In this document: in pieces, positions 27,854-37,998 of the stretch
How the letters are laid out: each line of letters begins with the position of its first letter
How positions within the stretch are numbered: the stretch's first letter is position 1
Source of the DNA: an uncultured Cytophaga sp.
GTDB taxonomy: Bacteria; Bacteroidota; Bacteroidia; Cytophagales; Cytophagaceae
Assembly (NCBI RefSeq): GCF_937863595.1
Contig: NZ_CALMGQ010000088.1
Span: forward strand, 1-64,000
Direction: 5' to 3'
Length of the DNA stretch: 64,000 bases
Notes under the pieces: generated by a model
What the model was told of the DNA's origin: nothing
The model's input: only the letters and a program-made list of their open reading frames with translations
Databases searched by the model: none
Translations under genes and position numbers: made by a program

Positions 27854-30800
27854 ATGTCAATTACAGAAATAGCCGTAAAAAGACCGTTACTGATTACAGT
27901 AATATTCTTCACACTGATTTTATTCGGTTGGATTAGTTATACAAGTTTAGATTATAATTTACTTCCAAAATTTGAAGTAAATGTAATCACCGTACAAACA
28001 ATTTATAAAGGTGCATCTTCCGATGAAATTCAAAGCTCGATAACAAAGCCCGTTGAAGATGCTGTGGCTTCTATTGAAGGCATAGACATGATTACATCTA
28101 CTTCCATGGAAGGTGTATCCATGATTGTTATTCAATTAAAGCCCGGCACCAGCACCATTAATGCGCAACGGGATGCAGAACGAAAAATAAATGAAATTAA
28201 AGCGACTCTGCCAGATGACGTAGATGACCCCGTTATTAGACGTGTAAACTTAGATGAAATACCGGTTTTGAAAATTAGTGCGACTGCCAATATTCCACAA
28301 TCAAAGTTATACGATTTGATCGATCAAAAAGTAAAACCATTGTTATTAAATGTTGAAGGTGTAGGTACTGTAAATATTATTGGTGGAAACGAACGTGAGA
28401 TTAAAATCACGCTAGACAACGATAAATTACAAGCGTATGGAATTTCATCTTCTCAAATAAATCAAATTATAGCCAATAGCAATTCATCATATCCTGCAGG
28501 TAGTGTAGAAACAACTAACGATCGGTTGTCCATACGCATGAATGCTAAAGTTGCAACAGTAGATGAATTAAGAAATCTAGTTGTTGTAGAAAACAAAGAT
28601 GGTAGCAGAGTTTTGATTAAAGATGTAGCAACGGTAACGGATGGCTTAGCAGAATCTACAACAATCAATAGAATCAACGGACAAAGTGGTATCGGTATTG
28701 AAATTGTTAAACAATCAGACGCCAATACGGTAAATGTAAGTCAGTTTTCTAAAGTACAATTAGAGAAATTAAAAGAATTATATGCAACAGAAGGCTTTGA
28801 TTATAAAATTGCAACAGATCAATCTGTGTATACACTAGCATCTGCTGATGCGGTAACGCATGATTTATTTCTAGCAGTGTTAATTGTAGGAACGGTTATG
28901 TTGTTATTCTTACATAGCTTCCGCAGTTCTTTGTTTGTATTGGTTGCTATTCCTTCTGCCATGATACCAACATTTATACTGATGTATGTTTTTGGATTCT
29001 CCTTAAACTTAATGACATTAATGGGTCTATCCTTGGTTGTAGGTATTCTTGTAGATGATAGTATTGTAGTATTGGAAAATATTTTCCGTCATTTAGAGAT
29101 GGGTAAAAACAAAGTGCAAGCTGCATTAGAAGGTAGAAGTGAAATTGGTTTTACTGCGATTGCAATTACCTTGGTGGATGTCGTGGTATTCCTACCCTTA
29201 TCATTAAGTTCTGGTATTATTGGTAATATTCTTAGAGAGTTCTCATTGGTTGTGGTATTCTCAACCTTGATGAGTTTATTTGTATCCTTTACTCTAACCC
29301 CTTTACTTGCTTCTAGATGGGCTAAGTTAGAGATTTTAAATAAAAAATCATGGTGGGGATATATCAACATTAAGTTTGAAGATTTCTTAACAAGTTTAAA
29401 AGAAGCGTATGGAATTGGTTTGTATTGGGCCCTAAACCACAAAAGATGGGTTGGTCTAACCATTATCGCTCTTTTCATTGGTGCTTTAGCATTATTACCT
29501 GCAGGTTTTATAGGCTTTGCATTTATTAGTACAGGTGATCGTGGAGAGTTTGCAATTAAAGTAGAATTGGCACCCGAAACACCTTTGTATCAAACAAACT
29601 TAAAAGTTAAAGAGATTGAGACCATGTTATTGGCGCAACCTGAAGTAATCAAAGTATTTACAAACGTAGGTACACAATCTGGTGCTATGGGTGGTGGTTC
29701 TTCAAATTCTAATCTAGCAGAGGTTACAGTAACCTTGGTTGATAAATCTGAACGAACTATGTCATCTGATGTATTTGGTGCAGAGATGCGAAATAAAATT
29801 GGTGCAATACCTGGAATCAAAGTAACGGTGTTACCTGTTAGTATTACTGGTAATAGTCAGTCACCAATTATGATTGCCGTAAAAGGCACAGATATGGATA
29901 GTCTTTGGAAGGCGGCACGTATGTTAAAACAAGTAGTTGTTGAAACACCAGGTACAGACTATGTAGATTTCAGTACAAAAAGTTTAAAAACAGAAATAGA
30001 TATAAAACTAGATCGCGATAAATTATCTAACGTTGGCTTTAGTGTGCCTGAAGTTGGTAATGCTATACAGCTTGCCTTTAGGGGTAATGACCAAACGAAG
30101 TTTAAAGATAAAGGAGAAGAATACAGCATCAATGTTTCGTTAGACAAAGGAGATAAACAAGATATAGAAAGTGTTAAGAACCTTATTATTCGAAATAGTA
30201 AAGGAACATCTATCCGTTTGGGTGAAGTAGCTGACATTAAGGAAATACTTGGGCAATCAGTATTGGAACGCACCAATCGTATGAATTCCATAAAAGTAAC
30301 TTCTGCCGCTGTTGGGAGACCATCTGGAACTATTGTTGCAGATATACAAGCGCGACTTGAAAATGAAAAATTACCAGAAGGTATATTAATCGATTATCAA
30401 GGAGATGCTAAAAATCAAAAAGATGCCTTTGGTAGTCTTGGTATGGCAATGCTAATGGGTATAATATTGGTTTATTTGATCATGGTTGCATTGTATGAAA
30501 GTTTGGTATATCCATTTGTGGTACTCTTCTCTATACCTGTAGCTTTAATCGGCGCATTATTAGCCTTGGCATTAAGCATGCAAACTTTATCCATCTTTGC
30601 TATTGTAGGTTTGATTATGTTATTAGGTTTGGTAGCAAAAAATGGTATTCTGATTGTCGATTTTACCAATCACTTAAAAGCAGAAGGCATGAATCGTTTT
30701 GATGCATTGATAGAAGCTGGTAAAGAGCGATTGAGACCAATCTTGATGACAACCATTGCAATGATTACTGGGATGCTTCCAATTGCACTTGCAACAGGAT

Positions 30801-31000
30801 CTGGAGCAGAAGTTAAAAATGGTATGGCTTGGGTTATTATTGGTGGATTATCAAGTTCTTTAATCTTAACCTTATTCTTAGTACCTGTGATGTATATGAT
30901 TATAGATAGTGGAGTTGAGCGCGTAAATAAATTCTTCAGAAAGCGTTTTTTCAAAGAATCTAGAAAACAATTGCTCGTAAAGGAAACCATTGATTATTAA
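27854..31000 (+). CDS. RND efflux transporter, AcrB/HAE family
   Basis: A 1048-residue inner-membrane proton-drug antiporter of the resistance-nodulation-division superfamily. Twelve TM segments in two repeats, two large periplasmic loops, and the TM4 proton-relay sequence LVVGILVDDSIVVLENI with adjacent Asp residues. The second repeat has LGLVAKNGILIVDF. The HAE1-like N terminus is SITEIAVKRPLLITVIFFTL. It completes a three-component pump with the upstream TolC and adaptor. The substrate is not predictable. Confidence 0.94.
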   Translation: MSITEIAVKRPLLITVIFFTLILFGWISYTSLDYNLLPKFEVNVITVQTIYKGASSDEIQSSITKPVEDAVASIEGIDMITSTSMEGVSMIVIQLKPGTSTINAQRDAERKINEIKATLPDDVDDPVIRRVNLDEIPVLKISATANIPQSKLYDLIDQKVKPLLLNVEGVGTVNIIGGNEREIKITLDNDKLQAYGISSSQINQIIANSNSSYPAGSVETTNDRLSIRMNAKVATVDELRNLVVVENKDGSRVLIKDVATVTDGLAESTTINRINGQSGIGIEIVKQSDANTVNVSQFSKVQLEKLKELYATEGFDYKIATDQSVYTLASADAVTHDLFLAVLIVGTVMLLFLHSFRSSLFVLVAIPSAMIPTFILMYVFGFSLNLMTLMGLSLVVGILVDDSIVVLENIFRHLEMGKNKVQAALEGRSEIGFTAIAITLVDVVVFLPLSLSSGIIGNILREFSLVVVFSTLMSLFVSFTLTPLLASRWAKLEILNKKSWWGYINIKFEDFLTSLKEAYGIGLYWALNHKRWVGLTIIALFIGALALLPAGFIGFAFISTGDRGEFAIKVELAPETPLYQTNLKVKEIETMLLAQPEVIKVFTNVGTQSGAMGGGSSNSNLAEVTVTLVDKSERTMSSDVFGAEMRNKIGAIPGIKVTVLPVSITGNSQSPIMIAVKGTDMDSLWKAARMLKQVVVETPGTDYVDFSTKSLKTEIDIKLDRDKLSNVGFSVPEVGNAIQLAFRGNDQTKFKDKGEEYSINVSLDKGDKQDIESVKNLIIRNSKGTSIRLGEVADIKEILGQSVLERTNRMNSIKVTSAAVGRPSGTIVADIQARLENEKLPEGILIDYQGDAKNQKDAFGSLGMAMLMGIILVYLIMVALYESLVYPFVVLFSIPVALIGALLALALSMQTLSIFAIVGLIMLLGLVAKNGILIVDFTNHLKAEGMNRFDALIEAGKERLRPILMTTIAMITGMLPIALATGSGAEVKNGMAWVIIGGLSSSLILTLFLVPVMYMIIDSGVERVNKFFRKRFFKESRKQLLVKETIDY

Positions 31001-31068
31001 AATGTGTTGTATATGTATTGTTATTGTTTCCTTAATTAATAATGGTTGTAGTTTAGTTTATACAGTTG

Positions 31069-31094
31069 AGAGCTCCAAAGAAATTTGGGGCTCT
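31069..31094 (+). terminator. Terminator of the efflux operon
   Basis: 11-bp stem with one G-U pair (31069-31079 with 31084-31094) and a GAAA loop, followed by TTCTGTTTG. It lies between acrB and the oppositely oriented TPR gene. Confidence 0.7.
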
Positions 31095-31108
31095 TTCTGT
31101 TTGTGCTG

Positions 31109-31798
31109 TTATGGATTTCTATATTCTAGATATTCACCTTCAACTATTTCATTTTTATAATTAGATTTATTTACTTTAATACTTAGAGAATCTCGTCTTT
31201 GTTTCCATTGTAAATCTTCTGGCTTTTCCTTCAAATAGCTATCATACGATTTAATTGCTCTTTGCAAAAAACCTTTTTTTTCTTGAGCCATACCTAAATT
31301 TAAAAAAATAATATAATTTCTACTGGCTGCAAATTCAAAATCAGTTATTGCTAAATCAAGACTATCTAATTCCATATATACCAAACCTCGATCAATATAT
31401 GCATCTACATATGATTCCGACACATTAATCGCTTTCGTATATTTTAAAATAGCTGAATCTCTGTCCCCTTTATAATAATACACATCTCCTATAAATCGAT
31501 TTAGGGAAGCCTTATCTTCTGGGTATTTTATTATTCTCAATTCGGAAATTTCAATTATTTTTGGATATTCCTCTAACGTCATAAGACTATCTATCTCATT
31601 ATGATAGACATAATCAGAAGCTTTTTTCCGTTTAATTTCCATACTATTTTTTCTAATGGTATCTTCAATGATTCCCAATCTAAAATCTTCATAAAGACTA
31701 ATCAAGCTCTTAATAAATAAAAGTCCAACCATACCAATAAAGCAATAGACAACCCATCTAGCTACTTTTGAATTTCTAATCTTATCAGACGTTGGCAT
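31109..31798 (-). CDS. TPR-repeat protein with N-terminal membrane anchor
   Basis: 229 residues. One TM segment (WVVYCFIGMVGLLFIKSLISL, about 15-36) is followed by about four TPR-like units, the clearest being ASLNRFIGDVYYYKGDRDSAILKYTKAI and AYIDRGLVYMELDSLDLAITDFEFA. Probably a scaffold facing one side of the membrane; no partner is indicated. Convergent with the efflux operon. Very AT-rich, like the next genes upstream. Confidence 0.75.
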   Translation of the reverse strand: MPTSDKIRNSKVARWVVYCFIGMVGLLFIKSLISLYEDFRLGIIEDTIRKNSMEIKRKKASDYVYHNEIDSLMTLEEYPKIIEISELRIIKYPEDKASLNRFIGDVYYYKGDRDSAILKYTKAINVSESYVDAYIDRGLVYMELDSLDLAITDFEFAASRNYIIFLNLGMAQEKKGFLQRAIKSYDSYLKEKPEDLQWKQRRDSLSIKVNKSNYKNEIVEGEYLEYRNP

Positions 31799-31884
31799 AA
31801 TTTATATTATATATTTCCATTTTGTTAAATTTAGGGAATTACGATAACGGATATTTATTATTGAAAAGGCTCGTTACTAATTAA

Positions 31885-31918
31885 GTCGTCGGACCAAGTG
31901 AAAAAATGATCTAACGAC
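31885..31918. repeat. Degenerate REP-like hairpin
   Basis: GTCGTCGGACCA, an A6-centred loop, then the imperfect complement ATCTAACGAC. It resembles the better conserved hairpin at 57637-57668 (same outer GTCGTC, same GACCA core, same A6 loop) and looks like a decayed copy. Confidence 0.45.
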
Positions 31919-31987
31919 TGCTCAAAAGGATAAATTTTTACTAAATGACGTTACTATTTATTTAGAAAATAACATAACGACTACCCC

Positions 31988-32401
31988 CTACTTACGTTTC
32001 GTTTTGGGTGCTGTGTAATTCGTATTTTTATTAATAGGATTCTTAACTAGAGAATTAATAACTTTTAAGCCTTCACGCAGCTCTCTTTTTAATTTAACAA
32101 TGTAATTCCATTGTTGAATGAATATCCAAAATGAAATAGGGAATACGAGTATTAATAAAATTTGAAAACGTAAGGATAACGTATAATCCTTGTACATCAG
32201 TTCTGGAATTGCATTTGTTGAAATGCTTGAATTATCAATCAGTAATAATGATCTATATTCAGAATAAAAACCGACATAATTTCTCAAAAAAGAAAAAAAC
32301 CGATTTCTATTGATTGAAAACAACATACTAAAACGCACATCCAATATTTTTTGAGCATCTTGATTAATAAGCAAGCGATTTTCTGATAGAGTATTTTTCA
32401 T
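31988..32401 (-). CDS. Hypothetical membrane-associated protein
   Basis: 137 residues, not recognised. One strong hydrophobic segment in the C-terminal half (FQILLILVFPISFWIFIQQW, about 79-98), followed by a basic tail (KLKRELREGLK and PKTKRK). The start overlaps the stop of the upstream 208-residue membrane protein by 4 nt (ATGA), so the two are co-translated and may form a complex. Confidence 0.6.
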   Translation of the reverse strand: MKNTLSENRLLINQDAQKILDVRFSMLFSINRNRFFSFLRNYVGFYSEYRSLLLIDNSSISTNAIPELMYKDYTLSLRFQILLILVFPISFWIFIQQWNYIVKLKRELREGLKVINSLVKNPINKNTNYTAPKTKRK

Positions 32402-33024
32402 ATTTTTTCTTCAACAATAGGTTGATTCAACACAAGCGCGTATAAATAAATCATTGCCATATAAGGCAATATGTATATGATGGTAAGAAAAAATGAATAT
32501 ATAGAATAAAAATCACCATATAAAAGATTAAGACTCACGAATAGACTTATGGATTCAATTATAAAAAATACACCTATTAACTTCAACGCTTTACCTATTT
32601 TACCAGAACATGTATTTAATAGCAATTGAATTGAGATGCCAATTATTGAAGCATATACAAAAAAGATTGGAATGTATTGATAAACTTCCTTTTTATAAAT
32701 ACTTACTATTTCGGCATCCCTTACATAACTTAACACCAGCAAATAGGTGTTCATAAATAGAAAATACGCTATTGTAAGTAGGTAGATAACGAAAATAAAA
32801 AGTGAGATCTTTTGTTTCAATTCGAAGCGAACAAATACATATAAATAGTAGATGCCTATTAAACTACATATATCCCTAAGAATAGTTATTATAAAATACG
32901 CCCTTAAATCTACTCCTCCTAAGTTTCCATAAGCAATAAAAAAGATCATTATAGCCAATACTAAAATAATACCTTTCAATTGATTATTGTTAGTGATAAT
33001 ATTATCTAAAAATTTCTTATCCAT
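32398..33024 (-). CDS. Hypothetical polytopic membrane protein
   Basis: 208 residues with about six hydrophobic segments (for example GIILVLAIMIFFIAYG and IGVFFIIESISLFVSLNLL) and few charged residues. No family motif recognised. It pairs with the downstream 137-residue protein. The very high AT content may only reflect Phe, Ile and Tyr codons of a membrane protein. Confidence 0.6.
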   Translation of the reverse strand: MDKKFLDNIITNNNQLKGIILVLAIMIFFIAYGNLGGVDLRAYFIITILRDICSLIGIYYLYVFVRFELKQKISLFIFVIYLLTIAYFLFMNTYLLVLSYVRDAEIVSIYKKEVYQYIPIFFVYASIIGISIQLLLNTCSGKIGKALKLIGVFFIIESISLFVSLNLLYGDFYSIYSFFLTIIYILPYMAMIYLYALVLNQPIVEEKI

Positions 33025-33289
33025 GGTGTTAAAATATAGCGTGAATATAAAAATAGATAATTTGTATCACATTAGAGCATAAATAAAAAAGCAATTTGTA
33101 AGCGCAATAACTCGTTGGCCGAAAAAAATAAAACTGGAATAGACGAATCAAACGTATCTTGTAATTATACGTGCATTGCTGAATTCCATCTGAACTAGGA
33201 ACACAATCCTCAAATAATTGACATTCAAAATATCATACTTCAAATCAAAATGAACAACCTAATTTATATTGTTAGCAGATATCGTACTT

Positions 33290-34117
33290 TCAAAATAAAT
33301 TTCTTTTTAACCTACTCCAAAAACTCAATTGGGATTTATTCGTTTCACATAATCGTTTATATTCTTCTAAAAAACGAATCAAGTCTAATGGTAATGATCC
33401 CCCAACTCTAGGATTTAGTTCAAATATTTTTGGAACATTATTTTGAATTTTATAATCAAAACACCCAACTCCATTATAATTTATTTTTTGTAATAACTTC
33501 TCGAAAACAGCTGCATGATCTGTATTTACAGGAACAATAACTGCAGTTTTAAAAGGAGGACTTTCCATTCCTTTAACAAAACTCGACTTCGGAAATGTGA
33601 ATTTAAAAGTTTGGCAATATTCAAGCTTATTATTCGTAAAGATAAAATGTGTTGTATGCTCATCAATACCAAAAATATATTCCTGTTTAAAATAATTACC
33701 ATCTGATACTAAATGTGCCAAAGCACTATCCTTTTCAGCACTATCTACAATATGTGAATTTTGCCCCCACTCGTCTAGATTTTTTTTTAAGATATATGGA
33801 AATTGGGCATCTTCAGATAAAATTTTAGGAATATTATCTTCAAACCCATTTTTAATTAAAAAATCATTGAACGAATATTTATCATTACAAAAATCAACAA
33901 CCTCATTAGATGCAACAAGATATTTGCAAGATAGATCTGAAAACCGATTATTGAGAATATGAATATCTTTTTCATATAAAGGAATCACAATGTCATATTT
34001 ACGCAAAGTGCTAATTTTTGAAAAATCTGCATATCTAAAATCATAATCCTTTTTATTATATCGACCTTCGGACTTCATTTTCCAATCATCCTTATCACTG
34101 AACAAAATTTTAAACAT
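33290..34117 (-). CDS. ATP-grasp domain protein
   Basis: 275 residues. The ATP-grasp fold is indicated by FPYILKKNLDEWGQNS (around 107-121, with the ATP-binding lysine), KQEYIFGIDEHT, and the metal site FELNPRVGGS with E233, N235 and R237. Such proteins usually join an acid to an amine or thiol by way of an acyl-phosphate. It resembles the CarB/PylC-like group with a short N-terminal pre-ATP-grasp region. It is an orphan: no obvious biosynthetic partner is next to it, so the substrate is open. Confidence 0.8.
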   Translation of the reverse strand: MFKILFSDKDDWKMKSEGRYNKKDYDFRYADFSKISTLRKYDIVIPLYEKDIHILNNRFSDLSCKYLVASNEVVDFCNDKYSFNDFLIKNGFEDNIPKILSEDAQFPYILKKNLDEWGQNSHIVDSAEKDSALAHLVSDGNYFKQEYIFGIDEHTTHFIFTNNKLEYCQTFKFTFPKSSFVKGMESPPFKTAVIVPVNTDHAAVFEKLLQKINYNGVGCFDYKIQNNVPKIFELNPRVGGSLPLDLIRFLEEYKRLCETNKSQLSFWSRLKRNLF

Positions 34118-34204
34118 ATTATTATTTTATTTGTAGATAATGTAAATAATTCCTTAATACAACATCACATTTTCATTTCAGATAATTTACATTACAAAAC
34201 CCAA

Positions 34205-36847
34205 TTAATCTCTTTTAAATTCATGAATCAATGTAGCAACCAATCCTGTCCAGCCTGTTTGGTGGGATGCACCACAACCTCTACCATTGTCTCCATGAAA
34301 GAATTCATAAAATGAAATTAGATTTTTGAAATGTGGGTCTTTGTTAAATTTATCAACTTCTCCATTTACAGGCCTTTTTCCATTTTTATCTAATCTGAAA
34401 ATATTTATTAATCTGTCCGATAATTCTCCTGCAATATCTTTTAGTGTTAACATCTTGCCACTATCTGTTGGATATTCGATTAAGAATTCATCTCCATAAT
34501 AGGAATGGAATTTCATCAAACTTTCAACAATCATATAATTTATGGGGAACCAAATAGGACCTCTCCAATTTGAGTTTCCACCAAACATTGCAGAGTCTGA
34601 TTCTCCTGGCTTGTATGCTACCGAGAATACCTTTCCTTGATAATTAAATTCGTAAGGTTTTGCTTCGTGTTCTTTAGAAAGTGCACGAATACCAAAGTCG
34701 GATAAGAACTCTGTTTCATTCAACATTCGCTTCAACACCATCGTCATACGATGTCCACGGAGTAAGGAAAGTAATTTTGTATTATGATCTCCATCATCCG
34801 TCCAACGAGATACTTCACTTGCTAAATCGGGTCTATTTGCTAAAATCCATTCAAGTCTTCGTTTAAAATCAGGGAGTTTATCAACGCTTGGTTTATTCAA
34901 AACTTCAACAGCAAAGAGTGGAATAATCCCAACAATGGATTTCACTTTTAAATGTTGACTTTTACCATTCGGCAAGTGAATGATATCGTAATAGAATTGA
35001 TCGTCCTCATCCCACAAGCCTACTCCTGTATCACCAATATTATTCATGGCGCCTGCAATGTATAAGAAGTGTTCAAAATACTTAGAGGACAAATCTTGAT
35101 ACACAGGATTAACTAATGCAAGTTCGGTAGATATTCGAAGCATGTTCAATGAATACATTGCCATCCAACTAGTACCGTCCGATTGTTCTGTTCTACCGCC
35201 AATTGGTAGAGGTTGACTGCGATCAAATACTCCAATATTATCTAATCCTAAGAAACCGCCTTCAAATATATTTTTTCCGTTTTTATCTTTTTGATTTACC
35301 CACCAAGTAAAGTTCATGGTAAGTTTGTGTAAAATACGCTCTAAGAAAGCTGTATCACCCACACCACCATTACGTTCTTTATCTAATTCATATACACGCC
35401 ACGTTGCCCAAGCATGTACAGGAGGGTTCACATCACCAAAATTCCATTCGTAAGCAGGAATTTGTCCGTTGGGATGCATATAGTATTCACGCAACAAAAT
35501 GGTTAGTTGACGTTTTGCAAAATCAGGGTCAATTTGTGCTAAAGGAATGCAATGAAAAGCCAAATCCCATGCGGCATACCATGGATACTCCCATTTATCA
35601 GGCATAGAGATTACATTGGAATTGTTTAAATGTTCCCAATGACTATTTCTTCCTTTTTTTCTTTTTTCAGAAATGGTATCTTTTCGAACGGGGTCTCCAT
35701 CTAACCACTGCTTCACGTTAAAGTAAAAGAACTGCTTGCTCCACATCATCCCAGCATAGCCTTGACGTTGAATCAAACGCAGCTCATCTTCTTTTACACC
35801 ATCTTGTACTTCATTATAAAATTCATCGGCTTCGCGCAACCGATCTGCAAAAATCTTATCGAAATCTTCAAAAGGTTTTGCAAGAGTTTTATCTGTAAGT
35901 CTCGTACGAACAACTTTTGTTTCACCCGGCTTAACTTTCATTTTATACATGGAAGAAGCTTTCGTGCCTTCTCTTTGCAGCATGTTTACTGCACTTGTAT
36001 TGTCGTCAACAACGTAATCGTTGATACCATCTTTACAATAACTGTATTTATTGGCTTTGTTGTATAATCGTTTGTTGTTGGATTCATTTTCACAAAACAA
36101 CAAGCGATCAGATTGATCGGAATAAAAGTTTCGCTTTCCAATAAAATCATGTTCAACTAAAATAGACCCATCTTTTTGTGCAGACATTTTAGGTTTAGCA
36201 AAATCATATCCCCACGTCCAGATATTACGAAACCACATCGTTGGCAATACCGTTATTTCTGCCTCTTCCGGACCACGATTGATAACACTTACCTTAATAA
36301 GGATATCTTCCATATCCCCCTTTGCATATTCAATAAATACATCAAAATATTTATCTTCATCAAATACACCAGTATCAATTAATTCGTATTCAGGTTCATG
36401 TCTGGAACGTTGATTGCCATCTATTAACTTTTGGTATGGAAATTCTGCTTGTGGATATTTGTACAGCATCTTCATGTAGGAATGTGTTGGCGTACTATCT
36501 AGGTAGTAGTACAATTCTTTCACATCTTCGCCATGATTTCCTTGATTCCCTGTCATCCCAAACAGCCGTTCTTTCAAGATGGGATCCTTTCCATTCCACA
36601 AGGCAACTGAAAAGCACAACAATGATTTATTATCTGAAATACCTGCAATCCCCTCTTCACCCCAACGATAGGTATAACTACGCGCCATATCATGGGTTGT
36701 ATGTTCCCATGCAGATCCGTCTTCACTATAATCTTCGCGTACAGTCCCCCATTGACGGTCTGTTAAAAACGGTCCCCAGTTTTTCCATGGATTATTTTCT
36801 TTACTCGTCTTTAATCGATTGTGTTCTGCTGTATTGTAATTAGACAT
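34205..36847 (-). CDS. GH63-type glucosidase (MGH1-like)
   Basis: 880 residues without a signal peptide, so probably cytoplasmic. It starts with the family-typical block around NPWKNWGPFLTDRQWGTVREDYS and contains GNQGNHGEDVKELYYYLD, then an (alpha/alpha)6-barrel with WEYPWYAAWDLAFHCIPLA and GGRTEQSDGTSWMAMY, and ends FYEFFHGDNGRGCGASHQTGWTGLVA. Bacterial members act on alpha-glucosides or glucosyl/mannosyl-glycerate-like compounds; the exact substrate is not clear from sequence. It follows a small exported protein gene by 43 nt. Confidence 0.85.
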   Translation of the reverse strand: MSNYNTAEHNRLKTSKENNPWKNWGPFLTDRQWGTVREDYSEDGSAWEHTTHDMARSYTYRWGEEGIAGISDNKSLLCFSVALWNGKDPILKERLFGMTGNQGNHGEDVKELYYYLDSTPTHSYMKMLYKYPQAEFPYQKLIDGNQRSRHEPEYELIDTGVFDEDKYFDVFIEYAKGDMEDILIKVSVINRGPEEAEITVLPTMWFRNIWTWGYDFAKPKMSAQKDGSILVEHDFIGKRNFYSDQSDRLLFCENESNNKRLYNKANKYSYCKDGINDYVVDDNTSAVNMLQREGTKASSMYKMKVKPGETKVVRTRLTDKTLAKPFEDFDKIFADRLREADEFYNEVQDGVKEDELRLIQRQGYAGMMWSKQFFYFNVKQWLDGDPVRKDTISEKRKKGRNSHWEHLNNSNVISMPDKWEYPWYAAWDLAFHCIPLAQIDPDFAKRQLTILLREYYMHPNGQIPAYEWNFGDVNPPVHAWATWRVYELDKERNGGVGDTAFLERILHKLTMNFTWWVNQKDKNGKNIFEGGFLGLDNIGVFDRSQPLPIGGRTEQSDGTSWMAMYSLNMLRISTELALVNPVYQDLSSKYFEHFLYIAGAMNNIGDTGVGLWDEDDQFYYDIIHLPNGKSQHLKVKSIVGIIPLFAVEVLNKPSVDKLPDFKRRLEWILANRPDLASEVSRWTDDGDHNTKLLSLLRGHRMTMVLKRMLNETEFLSDFGIRALSKEHEAKPYEFNYQGKVFSVAYKPGESDSAMFGGNSNWRGPIWFPINYMIVESLMKFHSYYGDEFLIEYPTDSGKMLTLKDIAGELSDRLINIFRLDKNGKRPVNGEVDKFNKDPHFKNLISFYEFFHGDNGRGCGASHQTGWTGLVATLIHEFKRD

Positions 36848-36890
36848 CTTATTAAATGCGCTTAGCGCTTCTTTATATGAATTATTCGCT

Positions 36891-37361
36891 TTAGTCTATT
36901 ATTGGGAATAGTTTGTAATCAATCATATACGTGCGAGGTGTATATATTCGAATTACCTTTTTAATCATTCGCTTGCCTTGTAACTCAAACGCTATTTGAT
37001 AATAATCTTCCATTAATTTCACATCCAATATTAATTCACATACAGAAGTGCTGGTAGGGGTAACGTGATATACGTTCCGTTCTTCTGTAGATTTTTCAAC
37101 AATAGCATCGTTACTTGAAAGGATTTGATTGAACAGGACATTTTCCATGCCTTCTACTACCCTACAATAAACAGTAGTGACTTCTGCTCGCTTAAGGTTG
37201 GTTAGAGGGATCATTGAGTCTCCTTTGAGTTCGTAAAACGCTACCTTAGGAATACCGCCTTCGTTATGATTTAATGATTTATCCTGTTGTGCAAAGCTGC
37301 ATAGTTGAATATGAAAACATAGAATCAGAACGAAAAGCTTAATGATTTGAAACATGCGCAT
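36891..37361 (-). CDS. Hypothetical exported protein
   Basis: 156 residues with a signal peptide (MFQIIKLFVLILCFHIQLCSFAQ; the start may be the third codon, ATG 37355). The mature domain seems beta-rich: GGIPKVAFYELKGDSMIPLTNLKRAEVTTVYCRV. A distant resemblance to GldM-type C-terminal domains was considered but cannot be supported. It is upstream of and in the same direction as the GH63 gene. Confidence 0.65.
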   Translation of the reverse strand: MRMFQIIKLFVLILCFHIQLCSFAQQDKSLNHNEGGIPKVAFYELKGDSMIPLTNLKRAEVTTVYCRVVEGMENVLFNQILSSNDAIVEKSTEERNVYHVTPTSTSVCELILDVKLMEDYYQIAFELQGKRMIKKVIRIYTPRTYMIDYKLFPIID

Positions 37362-37543
37362 TTTTTGAAATAGCTAAGATAAAAAAATATTTGTTTAGAC
37401 ACCTATTTATGAACTATCTTGCCTGTGCTACGATTAATTATTTGTACTATTTAATCAAATTTGAAAGTACCTATTACTGAAAATTTAAACGAGAATTCTT
37501 ACATTTCGAACATTCGAATACTGTATTATTAATACGAGAAAAA

Positions 37544-37996
37544 ATGATTGGGGTTATACAACGTGTAAAAAAAGCTCAAGTAGAAATAAATGGGGCTATC
37601 TATTCGAACATTCAAGAGGGTTTATTGGTACTATTAGGAATTACTCATGCAGATGAACAAGCCGATGCAGATTGGATGGCAACTAAAGTTTGTGGTTTAC
37701 GAATTTTTTCAGACGACAATGGTAAAATGAACAAATCACTGACAGATATAAACGGCGAATTGCTGATTGTCAGCCAGTTTACATTATTGGCAAGTACCCA
37801 AAAAGGAAATAGGCCTTCTTTTATTGAAGCAGCACGGCCAGAACAAGCCATTCCTCTATACGAACAATTTATACGTTCTTGTCAGCTTAACATCACAAAA
37901 TATATAGCTACGGGCATATTTGGTGCAGATATGTTGGTAACATTAGCTAACGATGGACCCGTTACCATTATCATAGATTCTAAAAATAAACATTAA
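37544..37996 (+). CDS. dtd: D-aminoacyl-tRNA deacylase
   Basis: 150 residues. It hydrolyses D-amino acids from mischarged tRNAs. It starts MIGVIQRVKKAQVEI, with the two family motifs SQFTL (catalytic Thr region) and NDGPVT (cross-subunit Gly-Pro). The length equals that of typical DTD1 proteins. It is followed 2 nt later by a MazG-like gene, so this is a two-gene quality-control operon. Confidence 0.94.
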   Translation: MIGVIQRVKKAQVEINGAIYSNIQEGLLVLLGITHADEQADADWMATKVCGLRIFSDDNGKMNKSLTDINGELLIVSQFTLLASTQKGNRPSFIEAARPEQAIPLYEQFIRSCQLNITKYIATGIFGADMLVTLANDGPVTIIIDSKNKH

Positions 37997-37998
37997 TT

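Noticed and set aside
36848-36890. Small GCGCTTAGCGC palindrome between the exported-protein gene and the GH63 gene
   Set aside because: Too short a stem and no T run to call it a terminator.
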